A stretch of DNA of 64,000 nucleotides from Parabacteroides sp. FAFU027. Its GTDB lineage: Bacteria > Bacteroidota > Bacteroidia > Bacteroidales > UBA7332. How positions within the stretch are numbered: the first letter of the stretch is position 1; every line of letters starts with the position of its first letter. The DNA lies in contig NZ_JAKZKV010000010.1 of the NCBI RefSeq assembly GCF_022808675.1, forward strand, positions 1 to 64,000, in the 5' to 3' direction. The notes beneath the pieces were generated by a model, which searched no databases, was not told the DNA's origin, and was given only the letters and a program-made list of their open reading frames with translations. A program made the position numbers and the translations under genes. Positions 32,780-42,006 of the stretch are shown piece after piece.

Positions 32780-33634
32780 ATGAAGATAATTCAATCCATC
32801 TCAGCATTGCAGCAGGAGATTGGCCTGCAGAAAAAAGAGGGGCGTTCGGTTGGTTTTGTTCCTACAATGGGCGCGTTACACAACGGACACCTGCAACTGG
32901 TAAAACGTTGCGTCAGTGAGAATGACGTGGCGGTAGTAAGCATTTTTGTGAATCCTACCCAGTTTAATGATAAGAATGACCTTGTAAAATATCCGCGCAC
33001 GCTGGAAGCTGACTGTAAACTGCTGGAAGGAGCAGGTTGCAATATCGTTTTTACTCCAACGGAAGAGGAAATGTATCCTGAGCCTGATACCCGTCAGTTT
33101 GCTTTCGGATCCCTGGAAACGGTGATGGAAGGTGCTTGCCGTCCGGGTCATTTCAACGGAGTGGCGCAGATTGTAAGCAAGCTCTTTGATGCGGTGGCTC
33201 CACACAAAGCCTATTTCGGCGAAAAAGATTTCCAGCAACTGGCCATCATCCGCGAAATGGCGAAACAGTTGAAGTATGATATCGAAATCATTGCCTGTCC
33301 CATCGTGCGCGAAGCTGACGGATTGGCGATGAGTAGCCGGAATACGCGTTTAACTCCAACGCAACGAAAAAATGCAGTGGAAATTTCGCAGGCTTTATTT
33401 AAAAGTCGTAACTTTGCCGCCGGAAAAAGCGTTCAGGAAGTGATTGACGAAACGGTTTCTTATCTGAACACGGTTCCCGAACTTCAGGTAGAATATTTTG
33501 ATATTGCGGATGCCCGTACGTTGCAATCCATTTCTCAATGGAGCGATACGGAAGAGGCTGTAGGATGCATCGCGGTTTTCTGTGGTGAGGTTCGCCTGAT
33601 TGATAATATAATCTATGGAAAGGTTCGTCCTTAA
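32780..33634 (+). CDS. panC: Pantothenate synthetase
   Basis: A 284-residue enzyme that joins pantoate and beta-alanine to pantothenate with ATP. The HIGH-like class signature is [18 protein letters not shown], followed by [20 protein letters not shown] and the KMSKS-like [13 protein letters not shown] (SSRN-x-R-L). The conserved [20 protein letters not shown] and FGEKDFQQL segments are intact. It is 26 bases upstream of panD on the same strand; the two supply vitamin B5. Length is normal. Confidence 0.95.
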   Translation: MKIIQSISALQQEIGLQKKEGRSVGFVPTMGALHNGHLQLVKRCVSENDVAVVSIFVNPTQFNDKNDLVKYPRTLEADCKLLEGAGCNIVFTPTEEEMYPEPDTRQFAFGSLETVMEGACRPGHFNGVAQIVSKLFDAVAPHKAYFGEKDFQQLAIIREMAKQLKYDIEIIACPIVREADGLAMSSRNTRLTPTQRKNAVEISQALFKSRNFAAGKSVQEVIDETVSYLNTVPELQVEYFDIADARTLQSISQWSDTEEAVGCIAVFCGEVRLIDNIIYGKVRP

Positions 33635-33660
33635 ACCGAGTAACAAAACCCGATTTTGAC

Positions 33661-34011
33661 ATGTTAATTGAGGTATTAAAATCAAAAATTCACAGAGCAA
33701 CTATCACGGATGCAAACCTAAACTATATCGGAAGCATCACCATCGACCAAGACCTGATGGATGCTGCTAATCTGATTGCCGGAGAGAAAGTTCAGGTGGT
33801 AAACAACAACAACGGGGAACGCCTCGAAACCTACATCATCACTGGTGAACGCGGTACCGGAACCGTTTGTCTGAATGGCGCTGCTGCCCGCAAAGCCCAG
33901 CCGGGAGATATCGTGATTATCGTATCTTACGCACAGATGGACTTTGAAGAGGCGAAGAGCTTCCAGCCTTCTATTATTTTCCCTGATTCTGACAACAAGT
34001 TAGTAAAATAA
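33661..34011 (+). CDS. panD: Aspartate 1-decarboxylase
   Basis: A 116-residue pyruvoyl enzyme that makes beta-alanine from L-aspartate for panC. The self-cleavage site [11 protein letters not shown] places Gly24-Ser25 exactly as in characterised PanD proteins; Ser25 becomes the pyruvoyl group. [16 protein letters not shown] and [13 protein letters not shown] are conserved. It follows panC with a 26-base gap and is followed by a terminator. No PanM-like activator gene is adjacent. Confidence 0.95.
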   Translation: MLIEVLKSKIHRATITDANLNYIGSITIDQDLMDAANLIAGEKVQVVNNNNGERLETYIITGERGTGTVCLNGAAARKAQPGDIVIIVSYAQMDFEEAKSFQPSIIFPDSDNKLVK

Positions 34012-34015
34012 CTCC

Positions 34016-34041
34016 AAAGCCTGCACTGTCAGGCTTTTTTT
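34016..34041 (+). terminator. Rho-independent terminator of panCD
   Basis: Eight-base stem AAAGCCTG/CAGGCTTT (34016-34023 with 34030-34037) with a 6-base loop continues into a run of T. Confidence 0.85.
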
Positions 34042-34059
34042 ATGCCCGTACTTTTTAAA

Positions 34060-34141
34060 CACTAAGGCACTAAGAGCACGGAGAAACACTAAGAAATATA
34101 CGGTTACTTAGTGTATCTTTGTGTCCTCAGTGCCTTAGTTG
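34060..34141. repeat. Inverted-repeat element (CACTAAGGCACTAAG type)
   Basis: A left arm at 34060-34093 and a right arm at 34107-34141 are inverted copies over about 34 bases with a few mismatches (CACTAAGGCACTAAG against CAGTGCCTTAG reversed). It fills the space between the panD terminator and the MATE gene. The arms recall dispersed repeats in many Bacteroidota genomes; that link is from memory. Confidence 0.65.
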
Positions 34142-34155
34142 TAAAATCACATTTC

Positions 34156-35478
34156 ATGTATTCCAATAAAGAGATAATAAAAGTAGCTTATCCCATTTTC
34201 CTGAGTTATGTCGCGCAAAATGTAGTGAACGTGACGGATACCGCCTTTCTGGGACGGGTGGGAGAGGTGGAGCTCGGCGCTTCGGCGTTGGGTGGCGTCT
34301 TTTATATGTCGCTTTTTATGATTGGACTGGGATTCAGCATCGGCTCGCAGATATTGATTGCCCGCCGGAACGGGGAAAAGCAGTTTCACAAAATCGGGGA
34401 GATTTTCAATCACGGCCTGGTTTTCCTGATTGTGTTGGCTCTTGCGATGATTTTGTTGGTACAGTCGGCTTCTTCGCCCTTATTGCACGTGGTGCTGAAG
34501 TCTCCTAAAGTATATCAGGCTGCATCGGCTTTTCTGGATATCCGTATCTTCGGGTTACTTTTTATTTTCCTCAATAGTCTTTTCCGTGCTTTGTATATCG
34601 GCATTACACAGACAAAGATTCTGATTTGGAATGCAGTCACCATGGCAATTGTAAATATTATTCTCGCTTACACTCTGGTGTTCGGCCATTTCGGTTTTCC
34701 ACAGATGGGAATCCGGGGAGCTGCCCTCGCTTCGGTGATTGCAGAAGGTGTAGCGTTGCTTTTTATAGTGATTTATACATTGAGGAAAGTTGATGTGGAT
34801 AAATACAATCTTCGCTTTACAATCCGTCTGCATTCCGATGTAATCCGGCATATCCTATCGGTATCGATATATACCATGATTCAGTCTTTTCTGGCAATCG
34901 CCACCTGGTTTATATTCTTTATCGGAATCGAACATTTAGGAGAACGTTCGCTGGCGGTGTCAAATATTGTCCGTAGCCTTTATATGATAATGATGATGCC
35001 GATACTTTCCTTCGGCACGACTGCCAATACCCTGGTCAGTAATCAGATTGGGGCCGGTGGGGCTGATAAGGTGATGAAACTGACGTGGCGGATAATCCGT
35101 CTGGCAATCTATGTCTTACTGCCTGTTGTTGCTGCGATTCTTATTTTCCCGAAACCCTTTATCCGGATTTATACCGATAACCTGTCGTTGATGAGCGATA
35201 CGGTTTACCCGTTGCTGGTGCTGACCTCTTCTTTGTTTCTGGCCGCAGTCAGCAGCATCTTCTTTAATTCCATGAGCGGAACGGGGAGTACACGCGTAGC
35301 GATGTGGGTGGAGGTACTTTGTATCATTGTGTATGTTTCCTACATGTGGTGGCTGATTATGATTCAGCGGGCTTCGGTTGCCTGGTGCTGGACGACGGAA
35401 CATATGTATTGGATTGTTCTTCTGGTACTTTGTTATGGCTATATGCGCAGGGGAACGTGGCAGAAGAAAATGATATAA
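34156..35478 (+). CDS. MATE family efflux transporter
   Basis: A 440-residue membrane protein with twelve hydrophobic segments of the MATE family, which extrudes drugs or metabolites using sodium or protons. The ATG at 34156 (MYSNKEIIKVAYPIFLSYVA) is preferred over an in-frame ATG at 34111, which would start inside the inverted repeat. Signatures are VTDTAFLGRVGEVELGASAL, GFSIGSQILIARRNG, MPILSFGTTANTLVSNQIGA (the typical repeat of the second half) and the ending MSGTGSTRVA. It is monocistronic. Confidence 0.88.
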   Translation: MYSNKEIIKVAYPIFLSYVAQNVVNVTDTAFLGRVGEVELGASALGGVFYMSLFMIGLGFSIGSQILIARRNGEKQFHKIGEIFNHGLVFLIVLALAMILLVQSASSPLLHVVLKSPKVYQAASAFLDIRIFGLLFIFLNSLFRALYIGITQTKILIWNAVTMAIVNIILAYTLVFGHFGFPQMGIRGAALASVIAEGVALLFIVIYTLRKVDVDKYNLRFTIRLHSDVIRHILSVSIYTMIQSFLAIATWFIFFIGIEHLGERSLAVSNIVRSLYMIMMMPILSFGTTANTLVSNQIGAGGADKVMKLTWRIIRLAIYVLLPVVAAILIFPKPFIRIYTDNLSLMSDTVYPLLVLTSSLFLAAVSSIFFNSMSGTGSTRVAMWVEVLCIIVYVSYMWWLIMIQRASVAWCWTTEHMYWIVLLVLCYGYMRRGTWQKKMI

Positions 35479-35565
35479 ACAGAACGTCAGTTCAGGGGAT
35501 GCACTGATATTGTTCGTCTTTTCTATCAATACTATCCGTCTTGCATTTTGGATAACTTGATATGT

Positions 35566-35602
35566 TTTGCTGTATTTGCCCATTTTGGGCAAATACAGCA
35601 AA
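35566..35602. terminator. Perfect 37-base hairpin between convergent genes
   Basis: Arms of 17 bp (35566-35582 and 35586-35602) are perfectly complementary with a TTT loop. It lies between the MATE gene and the CDGSH gene, which converge here, so it may stop both. The U-run is poor on both sides, and the arms are more perfect than a terminator needs. Confidence 0.6.
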
Positions 35603-35667
35603 GATTTTGATCATGACTCCTCAGGAAAATGTCTTTAACCTTCTTGTCAGGATATCTACCTAGTAAC

Positions 35668-35907
35668 TTATTCCAGCTTAGCGTGCGTGCCGTCGCAGAA
35701 GGGTTTGTTGTTTGAATGTTTGCATCCGCATAAAAATGCTTTGCCAGTTTCGGTAGGAGCAAAGGCTACAGGGGTAAAGCCTGTTTCTTTGTGCGAACCA
35801 TCGCAAAAAGGTTGGTTTTGGCTCCTACCGCAGGCGCACCAATGATAGTTCTTTCCAGTTTCTACATCTACGGCGTATGGGCCTTTCTTAGCAATTGTGG
35901 GTTCCAT
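35668..35907 (-). CDS. Double-CDGSH iron-sulfur domain protein
   Basis: A 79-residue protein with two CDGSH-type [2Fe-2S] binding motifs: [16 protein letters not shown] (residues 24-39) and [16 protein letters not shown] (60-75). In each, three Cys and one His bind the cluster. Short tandem-CDGSH proteins are known in bacteria and are thought to take part in redox or iron-sulfur trafficking. There is no signal, so it is cytoplasmic. It stands alone. Confidence 0.92.
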   Translation of the reverse strand: MEPTIAKKGPYAVDVETGKNYHWCACGRSQNQPFCDGSHKETGFTPVAFAPTETGKAFLCGCKHSNNKPFCDGTHAKLE

Positions 35908-36091
35908 TTTCTTTTGATTATTGGTGAAACAATGATTTCTATATCTAACAGATTAGATCGGGATTGGTTGTCAGCTGGAATGGTTGTTCAATTTACCGGA
36001 GAGTTCCAACATAAGATTGAGTGTGGTTGATTAGATGTGATTTCGGATTACGGTAGATGGCAGTATATTTCTACAAGTTGGACAAAAGTCT

Positions 36092-36099
36092 TAACTTTG
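36092..36099 (+). promoter_or_regulatory. Bacteroidota -7 promoter element of menA
   Basis: TAACTTTG matches TAnnTTTG and lies 61 bases upstream of the chosen ATG at 36160. A weak TTTC sits at about -33 spacing. Confidence 0.45.
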
Positions 36100-36159
36100 T
36101 CTCATAAAGATCGCCGGTATTTACCGGTTTTTTTGTGCAAATACAACTTCTATACATTT

Positions 36160-37041
36160 ATGACAAAACTACAAATCTGGCTTTTAGCAGCCCGTCCAAA
36201 AACGTTACCCGCAGCCCTGATGCCTGTATTTACAGCATCTGCTTTAGCCTGGAAAGTGGGTGATTTCAACCCATTGGCAGCCTTCCTTTGTCTCATGTTT
36301 GCTTTGCTGGCGCAGATTGCGGCCAATTTTGCTAACGATTATTTCGATTATAAAGGAGGTGTGGATACCGAAGAGAGACTCGGGCCGGCACGTGCTGTGG
36401 CTTCGGGTTGGGTAAAACCAAAGGTTATGTTGAGGGCTACTTTTATCGCTTTGGGATTGGCTTGTTTGTTTGGGATTGGCCTGATTAGTTATGGTGGTTG
36501 GAACATGGTGTTGGTGGGATTGGCCTGCGTGGTATTTGCCTGCTTGTACAGCACCGGGCCGTATCCACTGTCACGTTATGGAATGGGAGATATCTTTGTG
36601 GTGATTTTCTTTGGGTTTGTCCCAGTGTTGTTTACATATTACGTACAAGCCGGACATTTTACCCCGGAGGCCTGGTTGCTTGGGGCTATTATGGGGCTGT
36701 TGTCTATAAATATTCTTATCAGTAATAACTACCGGGATGTGGACACTGACCGTAAAACGAATAAATACACTACGATTGTTCTTTTTGGAAAGGGTTTCGG
36801 AAAGTCTTTGTACGCATTTACCGGCGTAGCGGCTTGTCTGCTTTCAGGTATATGTTATGAAAGTATGGGCAACAGCTGGATAGGTCTTATAACCTTTCCT
36901 TTTCTATACCCTCACTTTATGACATTGCGGGAAATGGCGCGTATTGACCACGGGCGGGAGCTGAATAAGATACTTGGACAGTCGTCCCGGAATTTCTTAT
37001 TGTTCGGATTGCTTTTCGTGCTGGGATTGTTGCTGGTCTGA
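36160..37041 (+). CDS. menA: 1,4-dihydroxy-2-naphthoate prenyltransferase
   Basis: A 293-residue UbiA-superfamily membrane enzyme that attaches the polyprenyl tail to dihydroxynaphthoate in menaquinone synthesis. Nine or so hydrophobic segments are seen. The first Asp-rich motif is FANDYFDYKGGVDT (NDxxD) and the second is NNYRDVDTDRKTNKYT (residues about 191-206). The ATG at 36160 (MTKLQIWLLAARPKTLPAAL) is chosen; the longer frame from 36037 runs across the promoter. The RPKTLPAAL start is typical of MenA. Monocistronic; a menaquinone user fits an anaerobic Bacteroidota. Confidence 0.92.
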   Translation: MTKLQIWLLAARPKTLPAALMPVFTASALAWKVGDFNPLAAFLCLMFALLAQIAANFANDYFDYKGGVDTEERLGPARAVASGWVKPKVMLRATFIALGLACLFGIGLISYGGWNMVLVGLACVVFACLYSTGPYPLSRYGMGDIFVVIFFGFVPVLFTYYVQAGHFTPEAWLLGAIMGLLSINILISNNYRDVDTDRKTNKYTTIVLFGKGFGKSLYAFTGVAACLLSGICYESMGNSWIGLITFPFLYPHFMTLREMARIDHGRELNKILGQSSRNFLLFGLLFVLGLLLV

Positions 37042-37074
37042 GACGCTGATTATTGACAATTGTATGAAAAAAGA

Positions 37075-37111
37075 AAAGGCTGCATTCTTGTTTTAAACAG
37101 AGGCAGCCTTT
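37075..37111. terminator. Bidirectional terminator
   Basis: Stem AAGGCTGC/GCAGCCTT (37076-37083 with 37103-37110) is flanked by A-runs on the left and T-runs on the right, between menA and the convergent small membrane protein gene. Confidence 0.7.
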
Positions 37112-37116
37112 CCTTT

Positions 37117-37467
37117 TTATTTGTCTGATTCTTTCTCTTTTTTCTCTTCCCAACTATAAACAAATGTCGTATATAATTGGAGAAAAGCTCCGATGGAGAG
37201 CGTTACAATCCATCCCTTTTGATTCTTAAACATCAGGTAAGAGGTAACCACTAACAGGATTGCGGTGAATACTTCGTAACGATGCAATCTTTTCAGTCGG
37301 GTGTTTTCTCCCTGATAAGGAGAGGACAGGTAGTAAACTGCCATTCCAGATGCCCCGACAGCAAAAAGGTAAGGGGCATAAAACCATTTGGTAATAAACA
37401 GAGCTGTTGAGATTAGCACTAAAACTGCTGCGATGTAAAACATCCAGACTTTGATGGGTTTGTTCAT
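37117..37467 (-). CDS. Small four-helix membrane protein of unknown function
   Basis: A 116-residue protein with four predicted membrane segments: VWMFYIAAVLVLISTALFI, YLFAVGASGMAVYYL, EVFTAILLVVTSYLMF and WIVTLSIGAFLQLYTTF. The C-terminus is charged (WEEKKEKESDK). I do not recognise a named family, though similar proteins seem common next to FtsB-like genes in Bacteroidales. Its ATG overlaps the FtsB-like stop codon (ATGA, 4 bases), so the two are translationally coupled, which hints at a role at the cell envelope or division site. Confidence 0.75.
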   Translation of the reverse strand: MNKPIKVWMFYIAAVLVLISTALFITKWFYAPYLFAVGASGMAVYYLSSPYQGENTRLKRLHRYEVFTAILLVVTSYLMFKNQKGWIVTLSIGAFLQLYTTFVYSWEEKKEKESDK

Positions 37468-37784
37468 TTTTTAGGTTGTTCTTCTACAATAAAAATATCT
37501 TCGTCTTGCTTTTTCATCAGGTAATTTTCCCGGGCAAATTTCTCGAGATTATCGCTGTTGGTTTTCAGCTCGTTCAGGCGGTCTGAACTTTCTTTAATAA
37601 TTCCTTCGTAATGCTCGATTTCACCATTCAGTTGGTGGATTTTCCTGTCCAGCATGATTCGGCTGAAAATATTATTCTCATCCCAGACCAGAATAATAAA
37701 CAGGAATATCGCAATGGTGATGTGATATTTGCCGAATTTTTTGATAAAAGCAAAGAATTTCGTCTCCTTGAATTTCATAGTCAT
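37464..37784 (-). CDS. FtsB/DivIC-like septum formation initiator
   Basis: A 106-residue bitopic membrane protein: a short basic cytoplasmic part, one membrane helix (YHITIAIFLFIILVW, residues 20-34) and an extracytoplasmic coiled coil (about 45-88, heptads with Ile, Leu and charged residues) ending in FARENYLMKKQDEDIFIVEE. This is the DivIC/FtsB pattern, and FtsB-family proteins stabilise the divisome. The ending ARENYLMKKQDEDIF is characteristic. It is coupled to the downstream four-helix membrane protein and lies divergently to dnaX. Confidence 0.85.
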   Translation of the reverse strand: MTMKFKETKFFAFIKKFGKYHITIAIFLFIILVWDENNIFSRIMLDRKIHQLNGEIEHYEGIIKESSDRLNELKTNSDNLEKFARENYLMKKQDEDIFIVEEQPKK

Positions 37785-37814
37785 TTATATTCTTTGTTTT
37801 GGCTACATATGGTG

Positions 37815-37828
37815 CCGATAGCTATCGG
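37815..37828. other. 14-base perfect palindrome upstream of dnaX
   Basis: CCGATAGCTATCGG is fully self-complementary. It lies between the divergent FtsB-like and dnaX genes, close to the FtsB-like start. It could be an operator, but nothing ties it to a regulator. Confidence 0.35.
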
Positions 37829-37951
37829 TATCGCATATAATGTCATGCTCTTTGATGAACTTTTGTTCATGCTCGTTTCATACCTGAACTTTTTGCAAAG
37901 ATAAATTATTTTCGAAGAACCGCTTATAAAAATAGAGTCGGGTTTTTTTCT

Positions 37952-37959
37952 TAATTTTG
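37952..37959 (+). promoter_or_regulatory. Bacteroidota -7 promoter element of dnaX
   Basis: TAATTTTG fits TAnnTTTG and lies 22 bases before the dnaX ATG. Confidence 0.45.
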
Positions 37960-37981
37960 CAGCTAAAGACTCAAATCGAAT

Positions 37982-39775
37982 ATGGAAGATTTTATTGTAT
38001 CTGCCCGAAAATATCGCCCGGCCACATTTCGCACTGTTGTAGGTCAATATGCGCTTACCACAACGCTGAAAAATGCCGTCATTACTAAAAAACTTGCTCA
38101 CGCTTTCCTCTTTTGCGGACCGCGTGGTGTGGGTAAAACTACCTGTGCCCGTATTTTTGCCAAGACGATTAACTGCTTTACTTCAACGGCTGAAGGTGAG
38201 GCCTGTAATCAGTGCGAGTCCTGTGTGTCGTTTAACGAGCAACGTTCCTATAACATTCACGAATTGGATGCGGCATCCAACAACTCGGTGGATGATATCC
38301 GCTTGCTGATTGAGCAGGTTCGTATCCCGCCGCAAATCGGACAATACAAAGTCTATATCATCGATGAGGTGCACATGCTTTCGCAGTCGGCTTTCAATGC
38401 CTTTCTGAAGACATTGGAAGAACCACCTAAGCATGCCATTTTCGTACTGGCAACTACAGAGAAGCATAAAATTCTTCCAACTATCCTTTCCCGTTGTCAG
38501 ATTTATGACTTTAACCGGATCAGTATCAATGATATCGTGGAGCATTTGCAATATGTTGCTTCACAGGAAAGTGTAACAGCCGAACCTGAAGCGCTCAATG
38601 TTATTGCTCAGAAAGCTGATGGAGGTATGCGTGATGCACTTTCGATTTTTGACCAGGTGGTTAGTTTCACCGGTGGAAATATAACTTACCGGGCAACGAT
38701 TGATAACCTGAATGTCCTTGATTACGATTATTATTTCCGGTTGGTGGAAGCGTTTCTAAGCGGAAATGTAATTGATGCGATGCTGATTTTCAATGAGGTG
38801 CTGAATCGCGGGTTTGAAGGCCAGAACTTTATTTCGGGAATGAGTTCGCATTTGCGTGACCTGCTTGTTGCAAAAGACCCACAGACGTTACCTTTGCTTG
38901 AAGTAGGAGAGGCCATTGGAGTGAAATATACCCAGCAAGCTCAGAAGTGCCAGAATGCTTTCCTTTACAAAGCATTGGAAATCAGTAATGAGTGCGACCT
39001 GAATTACCGACTTAGTAAGAATAAAAGATTGCTGGTGGAGTTGACATTGATTCGTCTTTGCCAGATATTGCAACCCGTACAGCCACAACCGGTACAGCGT
39101 GATATTCAACCTATCGCTGCAAATCCGGTTTCGCTGCCTGTTCAGCAAGCGGCACAAGCTCAGCATCCACAGGCACGTCCTCAAAGTGCAGCGCCGGTTC
39201 AGACGTTGACGGTTGCTCCTCCTCCGCAAGTGACAGCACCGCCACCACCACCGCCACCTGCTTTTGCCAAGACACAGACACCTGCACCTCCCGCACCAAA
39301 GCCGGCGGGACAAAGTACGCGGATGCCGGGACTTTCTATCAAAAACGGATTTAATAAAAAAGATGACTCAGCTGGTCTGAACCAACAAAGCGGTCCATCT
39401 GTTTCACTAAACACGCCCTTTGATAATGAAGCGTTGATTCTGGCCTGGAACGAATATGCACAAAGTCTTACCGTTGAAAATATTTTGGTGCAGAAAACAA
39501 TGCAGACAGCCCGTCCTTTATTGAAGGGAAATTATCAATTTGAAGTCGCAGTGGATGGTCCCCAGCAAGTGGAAATTCTGGAGCAGGATGCCACAACGAT
39601 GGTGACCTACCTCAAGAATAAGCTTAAGAATACATCTATTCAGATGCATATCCGGGTGAATGAAGTCAATGAACGTCAGAAAGCCTACAGCATGCAGGAA
39701 AAGCTGAAAGCGATGATGAATATAAATCCTGAGTTAATTAAACTGAAAGAAATATTTGACTTGGAAATAGCATAG
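37982..39775 (+). CDS. dnaX: DNA polymerase III subunit gamma/tau
   Basis: A 597-residue clamp-loader ATPase. Walker A is GPRGVGKTTCARIFA (residues 46-60), the zinc finger has C in INCFTSTAEGEACNQCESC (about 65-82), Walker B is VYIIDEVHML and the SRC sensor is PTILSRCQIYDF. Domain III follows to about residue 360. A Pro/Gln/Ala-rich linker (about 362-440) leads to a C-terminal tau-specific region. The full-length protein is tau. A run of six A followed by G lies at 39354-39360, but its reading phase is not that of a classical -1 slippery site, so I do not call a gamma product. Confidence 0.95.
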   Translation: MEDFIVSARKYRPATFRTVVGQYALTTTLKNAVITKKLAHAFLFCGPRGVGKTTCARIFAKTINCFTSTAEGEACNQCESCVSFNEQRSYNIHELDAASNNSVDDIRLLIEQVRIPPQIGQYKVYIIDEVHMLSQSAFNAFLKTLEEPPKHAIFVLATTEKHKILPTILSRCQIYDFNRISINDIVEHLQYVASQESVTAEPEALNVIAQKADGGMRDALSIFDQVVSFTGGNITYRATIDNLNVLDYDYYFRLVEAFLSGNVIDAMLIFNEVLNRGFEGQNFISGMSSHLRDLLVAKDPQTLPLLEVGEAIGVKYTQQAQKCQNAFLYKALEISNECDLNYRLSKNKRLLVELTLIRLCQILQPVQPQPVQRDIQPIAANPVSLPVQQAAQAQHPQARPQSAAPVQTLTVAPPPQVTAPPPPPPPAFAKTQTPAPPAPKPAGQSTRMPGLSIKNGFNKKDDSAGLNQQSGPSVSLNTPFDNEALILAWNEYAQSLTVENILVQKTMQTARPLLKGNYQFEVAVDGPQQVEILEQDATTMVTYLKNKLKNTSIQMHIRVNEVNERQKAYSMQEKLKAMMNINPELIKLKEIFDLEIA

Positions 39776-39809
39776 TTATTTTCAGATAAACCTAACATCA
39801 AAAGTTATT

Positions 39810-40598
39810 ATGAAAAAGTTTGCTTCATTTATTGCAGCCCTGGTGTTGCTTACTGCATGTAGCAGCGTGCCGTTGACTGGGCGTAAACAGTTATTGCTGG
39901 TATCAGATGCCGAAGTTTTGTCTTTAAGTAGTCAGTCGTTTACCGACTATATGAAAACGGCAAAAGCATCAACCAGTAAAACCAATACTGCATTGGTGGT
40001 GAAAGTGGGCAAAAATATTGCCGCAGCAGTTGAATCATACCTCAAATCCAATGGGATGGAGGCTGAAATCGCCAATTTTTCCTGGGAATTCCATTTGGTA
40101 AAAGACTCGGTACCCAATGCTTTTTGTATGCCTGGTGGAAAAATTGTGGTAAATGAAGGCATTTTACCTTATACTAAAAATGAGACCGGACTTGCGGTTG
40201 TGCTTTCTCACGAAGTAGCGCACGCTATTGCCAAACACAGTAATGAGCGTATTAGCCAACAGATGGTTGCCCAATACGGAGGTAATATTCTGAGTGCGGC
40301 AATGACCGGTAAATCGGAGAAAAGCCTTCAGTTGGCTCAGACTGTATATGGACTGGGAGCTCAGTATGGGGTGATGTTGCCATTCTCCCGCAAACAAGAG
40401 CTAGAAGCCGACAAGATGGGACTTATCTTTATGGCGATGGCCGGATACGATGTGAACCAGGCAATTCCATTCTGGGAAAGAATGTCGCAAATGAGCAGCC
40501 AGAAACCATTGGAATTTATGAGTACTCACCCTTCGGATGAAACTCGTATCGCTAGAATCAAAGCTGCTATTCCTGAAGCTTTGAAATATAAAAAATAA
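39810..40598 (+). CDS. M48 family metalloprotease, lipoprotein
   Basis: A 262-residue zinc metalloprotease. MKKFASFIAALVLLTACSSV is a lipoprotein signal with lipobox LTAC, so the enzyme is anchored at the inner or outer membrane. The zinc-binding motif is HEVAH (134-138), and the third ligand Glu lies in KQELEADKMG. The layout (VPNAFCMPGGKIVVNEGIL, then HEVAHAIAKHSNERI) matches LoiP/BepA-type proteases involved in outer-membrane quality control. It lies 34 bases after dnaX and 61 bases before murF, possibly one transcript. Confidence 0.9.
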   Translation: MKKFASFIAALVLLTACSSVPLTGRKQLLLVSDAEVLSLSSQSFTDYMKTAKASTSKTNTALVVKVGKNIAAAVESYLKSNGMEAEIANFSWEFHLVKDSVPNAFCMPGGKIVVNEGILPYTKNETGLAVVLSHEVAHAIAKHSNERISQQMVAQYGGNILSAAMTGKSEKSLQLAQTVYGLGAQYGVMLPFSRKQELEADKMGLIFMAMAGYDVNQAIPFWERMSQMSSQKPLEFMSTHPSDETRIARIKAAIPEALKYKK

Positions 40599-40659
40599 TC
40601 AGTTGATTCAAATAGGGAAAATTCGTCCCGATTTATAAACTTACAAAAGGTACAAAATA

Positions 40660-41943
40660 GTGAATATCAAATCCCTTTACGAATTGTACAAGAAGCATCC
40701 GGTAGTGACGACAGACAGTCGGAACTGTCCGGATTCTTCCATTTTTATCGCCCTGAAAGGAGATACTTTCAATGGAAATGAGTACGCACAACAGGCTATA
40801 GATAAAGGTTGCGCCTATGCGATTGTGGATGAAGTGGAATATGCCAATGACTCAAATATCATATTGGTCGATGATTGTCTGGAAACTTTACAGCAGCTGG
40901 CCAATTACCATCGTCGTCAACTCACGATTCCCGTTATCGGAATAACCGGAACGAATGGGAAAACAACAACCAAAGAGCTGACTTCGGCAGTGTTGGGTAA
41001 GAAGTATAATGTCCTTTTCACCCAGGGTAACCTGAATAATCATATCGGAGTTCCATTGACATTGTTGAAGATCAATTCGTCTCATGAGATTGCCGTTATC
41101 GAGATGGGGGCAAACCATCCCGGAGAAATCAAGACATTGGTTGAGATTGCTGAGCCGGATTGCGGCCTGATTACCAATGTAGGGAAAGCTCACCTTGAGG
41201 GCTTTGGCTCGTTTGAAGGAGTTATCCGTACAAAGGGAGAGATGTACGATTATCTGCGCGCTAAGGGTGGAAAAATATTTATTCATAACGAAAACGAATA
41301 TCTACAAAAGATTGCAGACGGCATCGATAAAATCACTTACGGTGAGGCTGAGGGATTGTATATCCGGGGAAAAATGACCGGATGCTCTCCTTACCTTGCT
41401 CTGGAATGGAGCCATAGTGACAAAAAGCATCAGGTTACAACGCAATTGATCGGTGGATATAACCTGACAAATGCTCTTGCTGCGGCTGCTGTCGGAATTT
41501 ACTTCGGTGTATCTGAAGAGAATATTTCGGAAGCATTAACCGAATATCAACCACAAAACAACCGTTCACAATTGAAGCAGACTGAGCGAAATCAGCTGAT
41601 TATTGATGCCTACAATGCTAATCCATCGAGTATGCAGGCCGCTGTAACCAATTTTGGACAAATGGAAGCGGCTGCTAAAGTCCTGATTCTGGGCGATATG
41701 TTTGAGCTGGGCGAAAATAGCGCCGAAGAGCATCAGAAGGTCGTTGATCTTATTAGCCAATACAAATTTGATGTGGTGTTGTTATGCGGCGAGAATTTTG
41801 CGACATCAAAACACAATTTTAAATCCTACCTTTCTACTGCAGATTTGTTGCACTATCTTCAGGAATACCCGATTAATGAAGCAACAGTCTTGATAAAAGG
41901 CTCGCGTGGAATGAAGCTGGAGCAAACGATAGAGTGGTTGTAA
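40660..41943 (+). CDS. murF: UDP-N-acetylmuramoyl-tripeptide-D-alanyl-D-alanine ligase
   Basis: A 427-residue Mur ligase that adds D-Ala-D-Ala to the UDP-MurNAc tripeptide in peptidoglycan synthesis. The ATP-binding loop is GITGTNGKTTTKELT (about residue 104), preceded by DSRNCPDSSIFIALKGDTF (MurF-type N-terminal domain), and followed by EMGANHPGEI, TNVGKAHLEGFGS and the C-terminal DAYNANPSSM. The start codon is GTG at 40660; the in-frame region upstream has a stop at 40636 and no ATG. Length is slightly shorter than proteobacterial MurF. Confidence 0.93.
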   Translation: MNIKSLYELYKKHPVVTTDSRNCPDSSIFIALKGDTFNGNEYAQQAIDKGCAYAIVDEVEYANDSNIILVDDCLETLQQLANYHRRQLTIPVIGITGTNGKTTTKELTSAVLGKKYNVLFTQGNLNNHIGVPLTLLKINSSHEIAVIEMGANHPGEIKTLVEIAEPDCGLITNVGKAHLEGFGSFEGVIRTKGEMYDYLRAKGGKIFIHNENEYLQKIADGIDKITYGEAEGLYIRGKMTGCSPYLALEWSHSDKKHQVTTQLIGGYNLTNALAAAAVGIYFGVSEENISEALTEYQPQNNRSQLKQTERNQLIIDAYNANPSSMQAAVTNFGQMEAAAKVLILGDMFELGENSAEEHQKVVDLISQYKFDVVLLCGENFATSKHNFKSYLSTADLLHYLQEYPINEATVLIKGSRGMKLEQTIEWL

Positions 41944-41960
41944 GTCTGCTACTTTATTTG

Positions 41961-42006
41961 AAAAAATGCGGATTCTGTGGTATATACTACAAAATCCGCA
42001 TTTTTT
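41961..42006 (+). terminator. Rho-independent terminator of murF
   Basis: A 14-bp stem AAAAAATGCGGATT (41961-41974) with its complement at 41993-42006 ends in a T-run. Confidence 0.85.

Noticed and set aside
39354-39360. Programmed -1 frameshift site in dnaX (A AAA AAG)
   Set aside because: The AAAAAAG run is read as AAA AAA G in the dnaX frame, not A AAA AAG, so the classical slip cannot be assigned.
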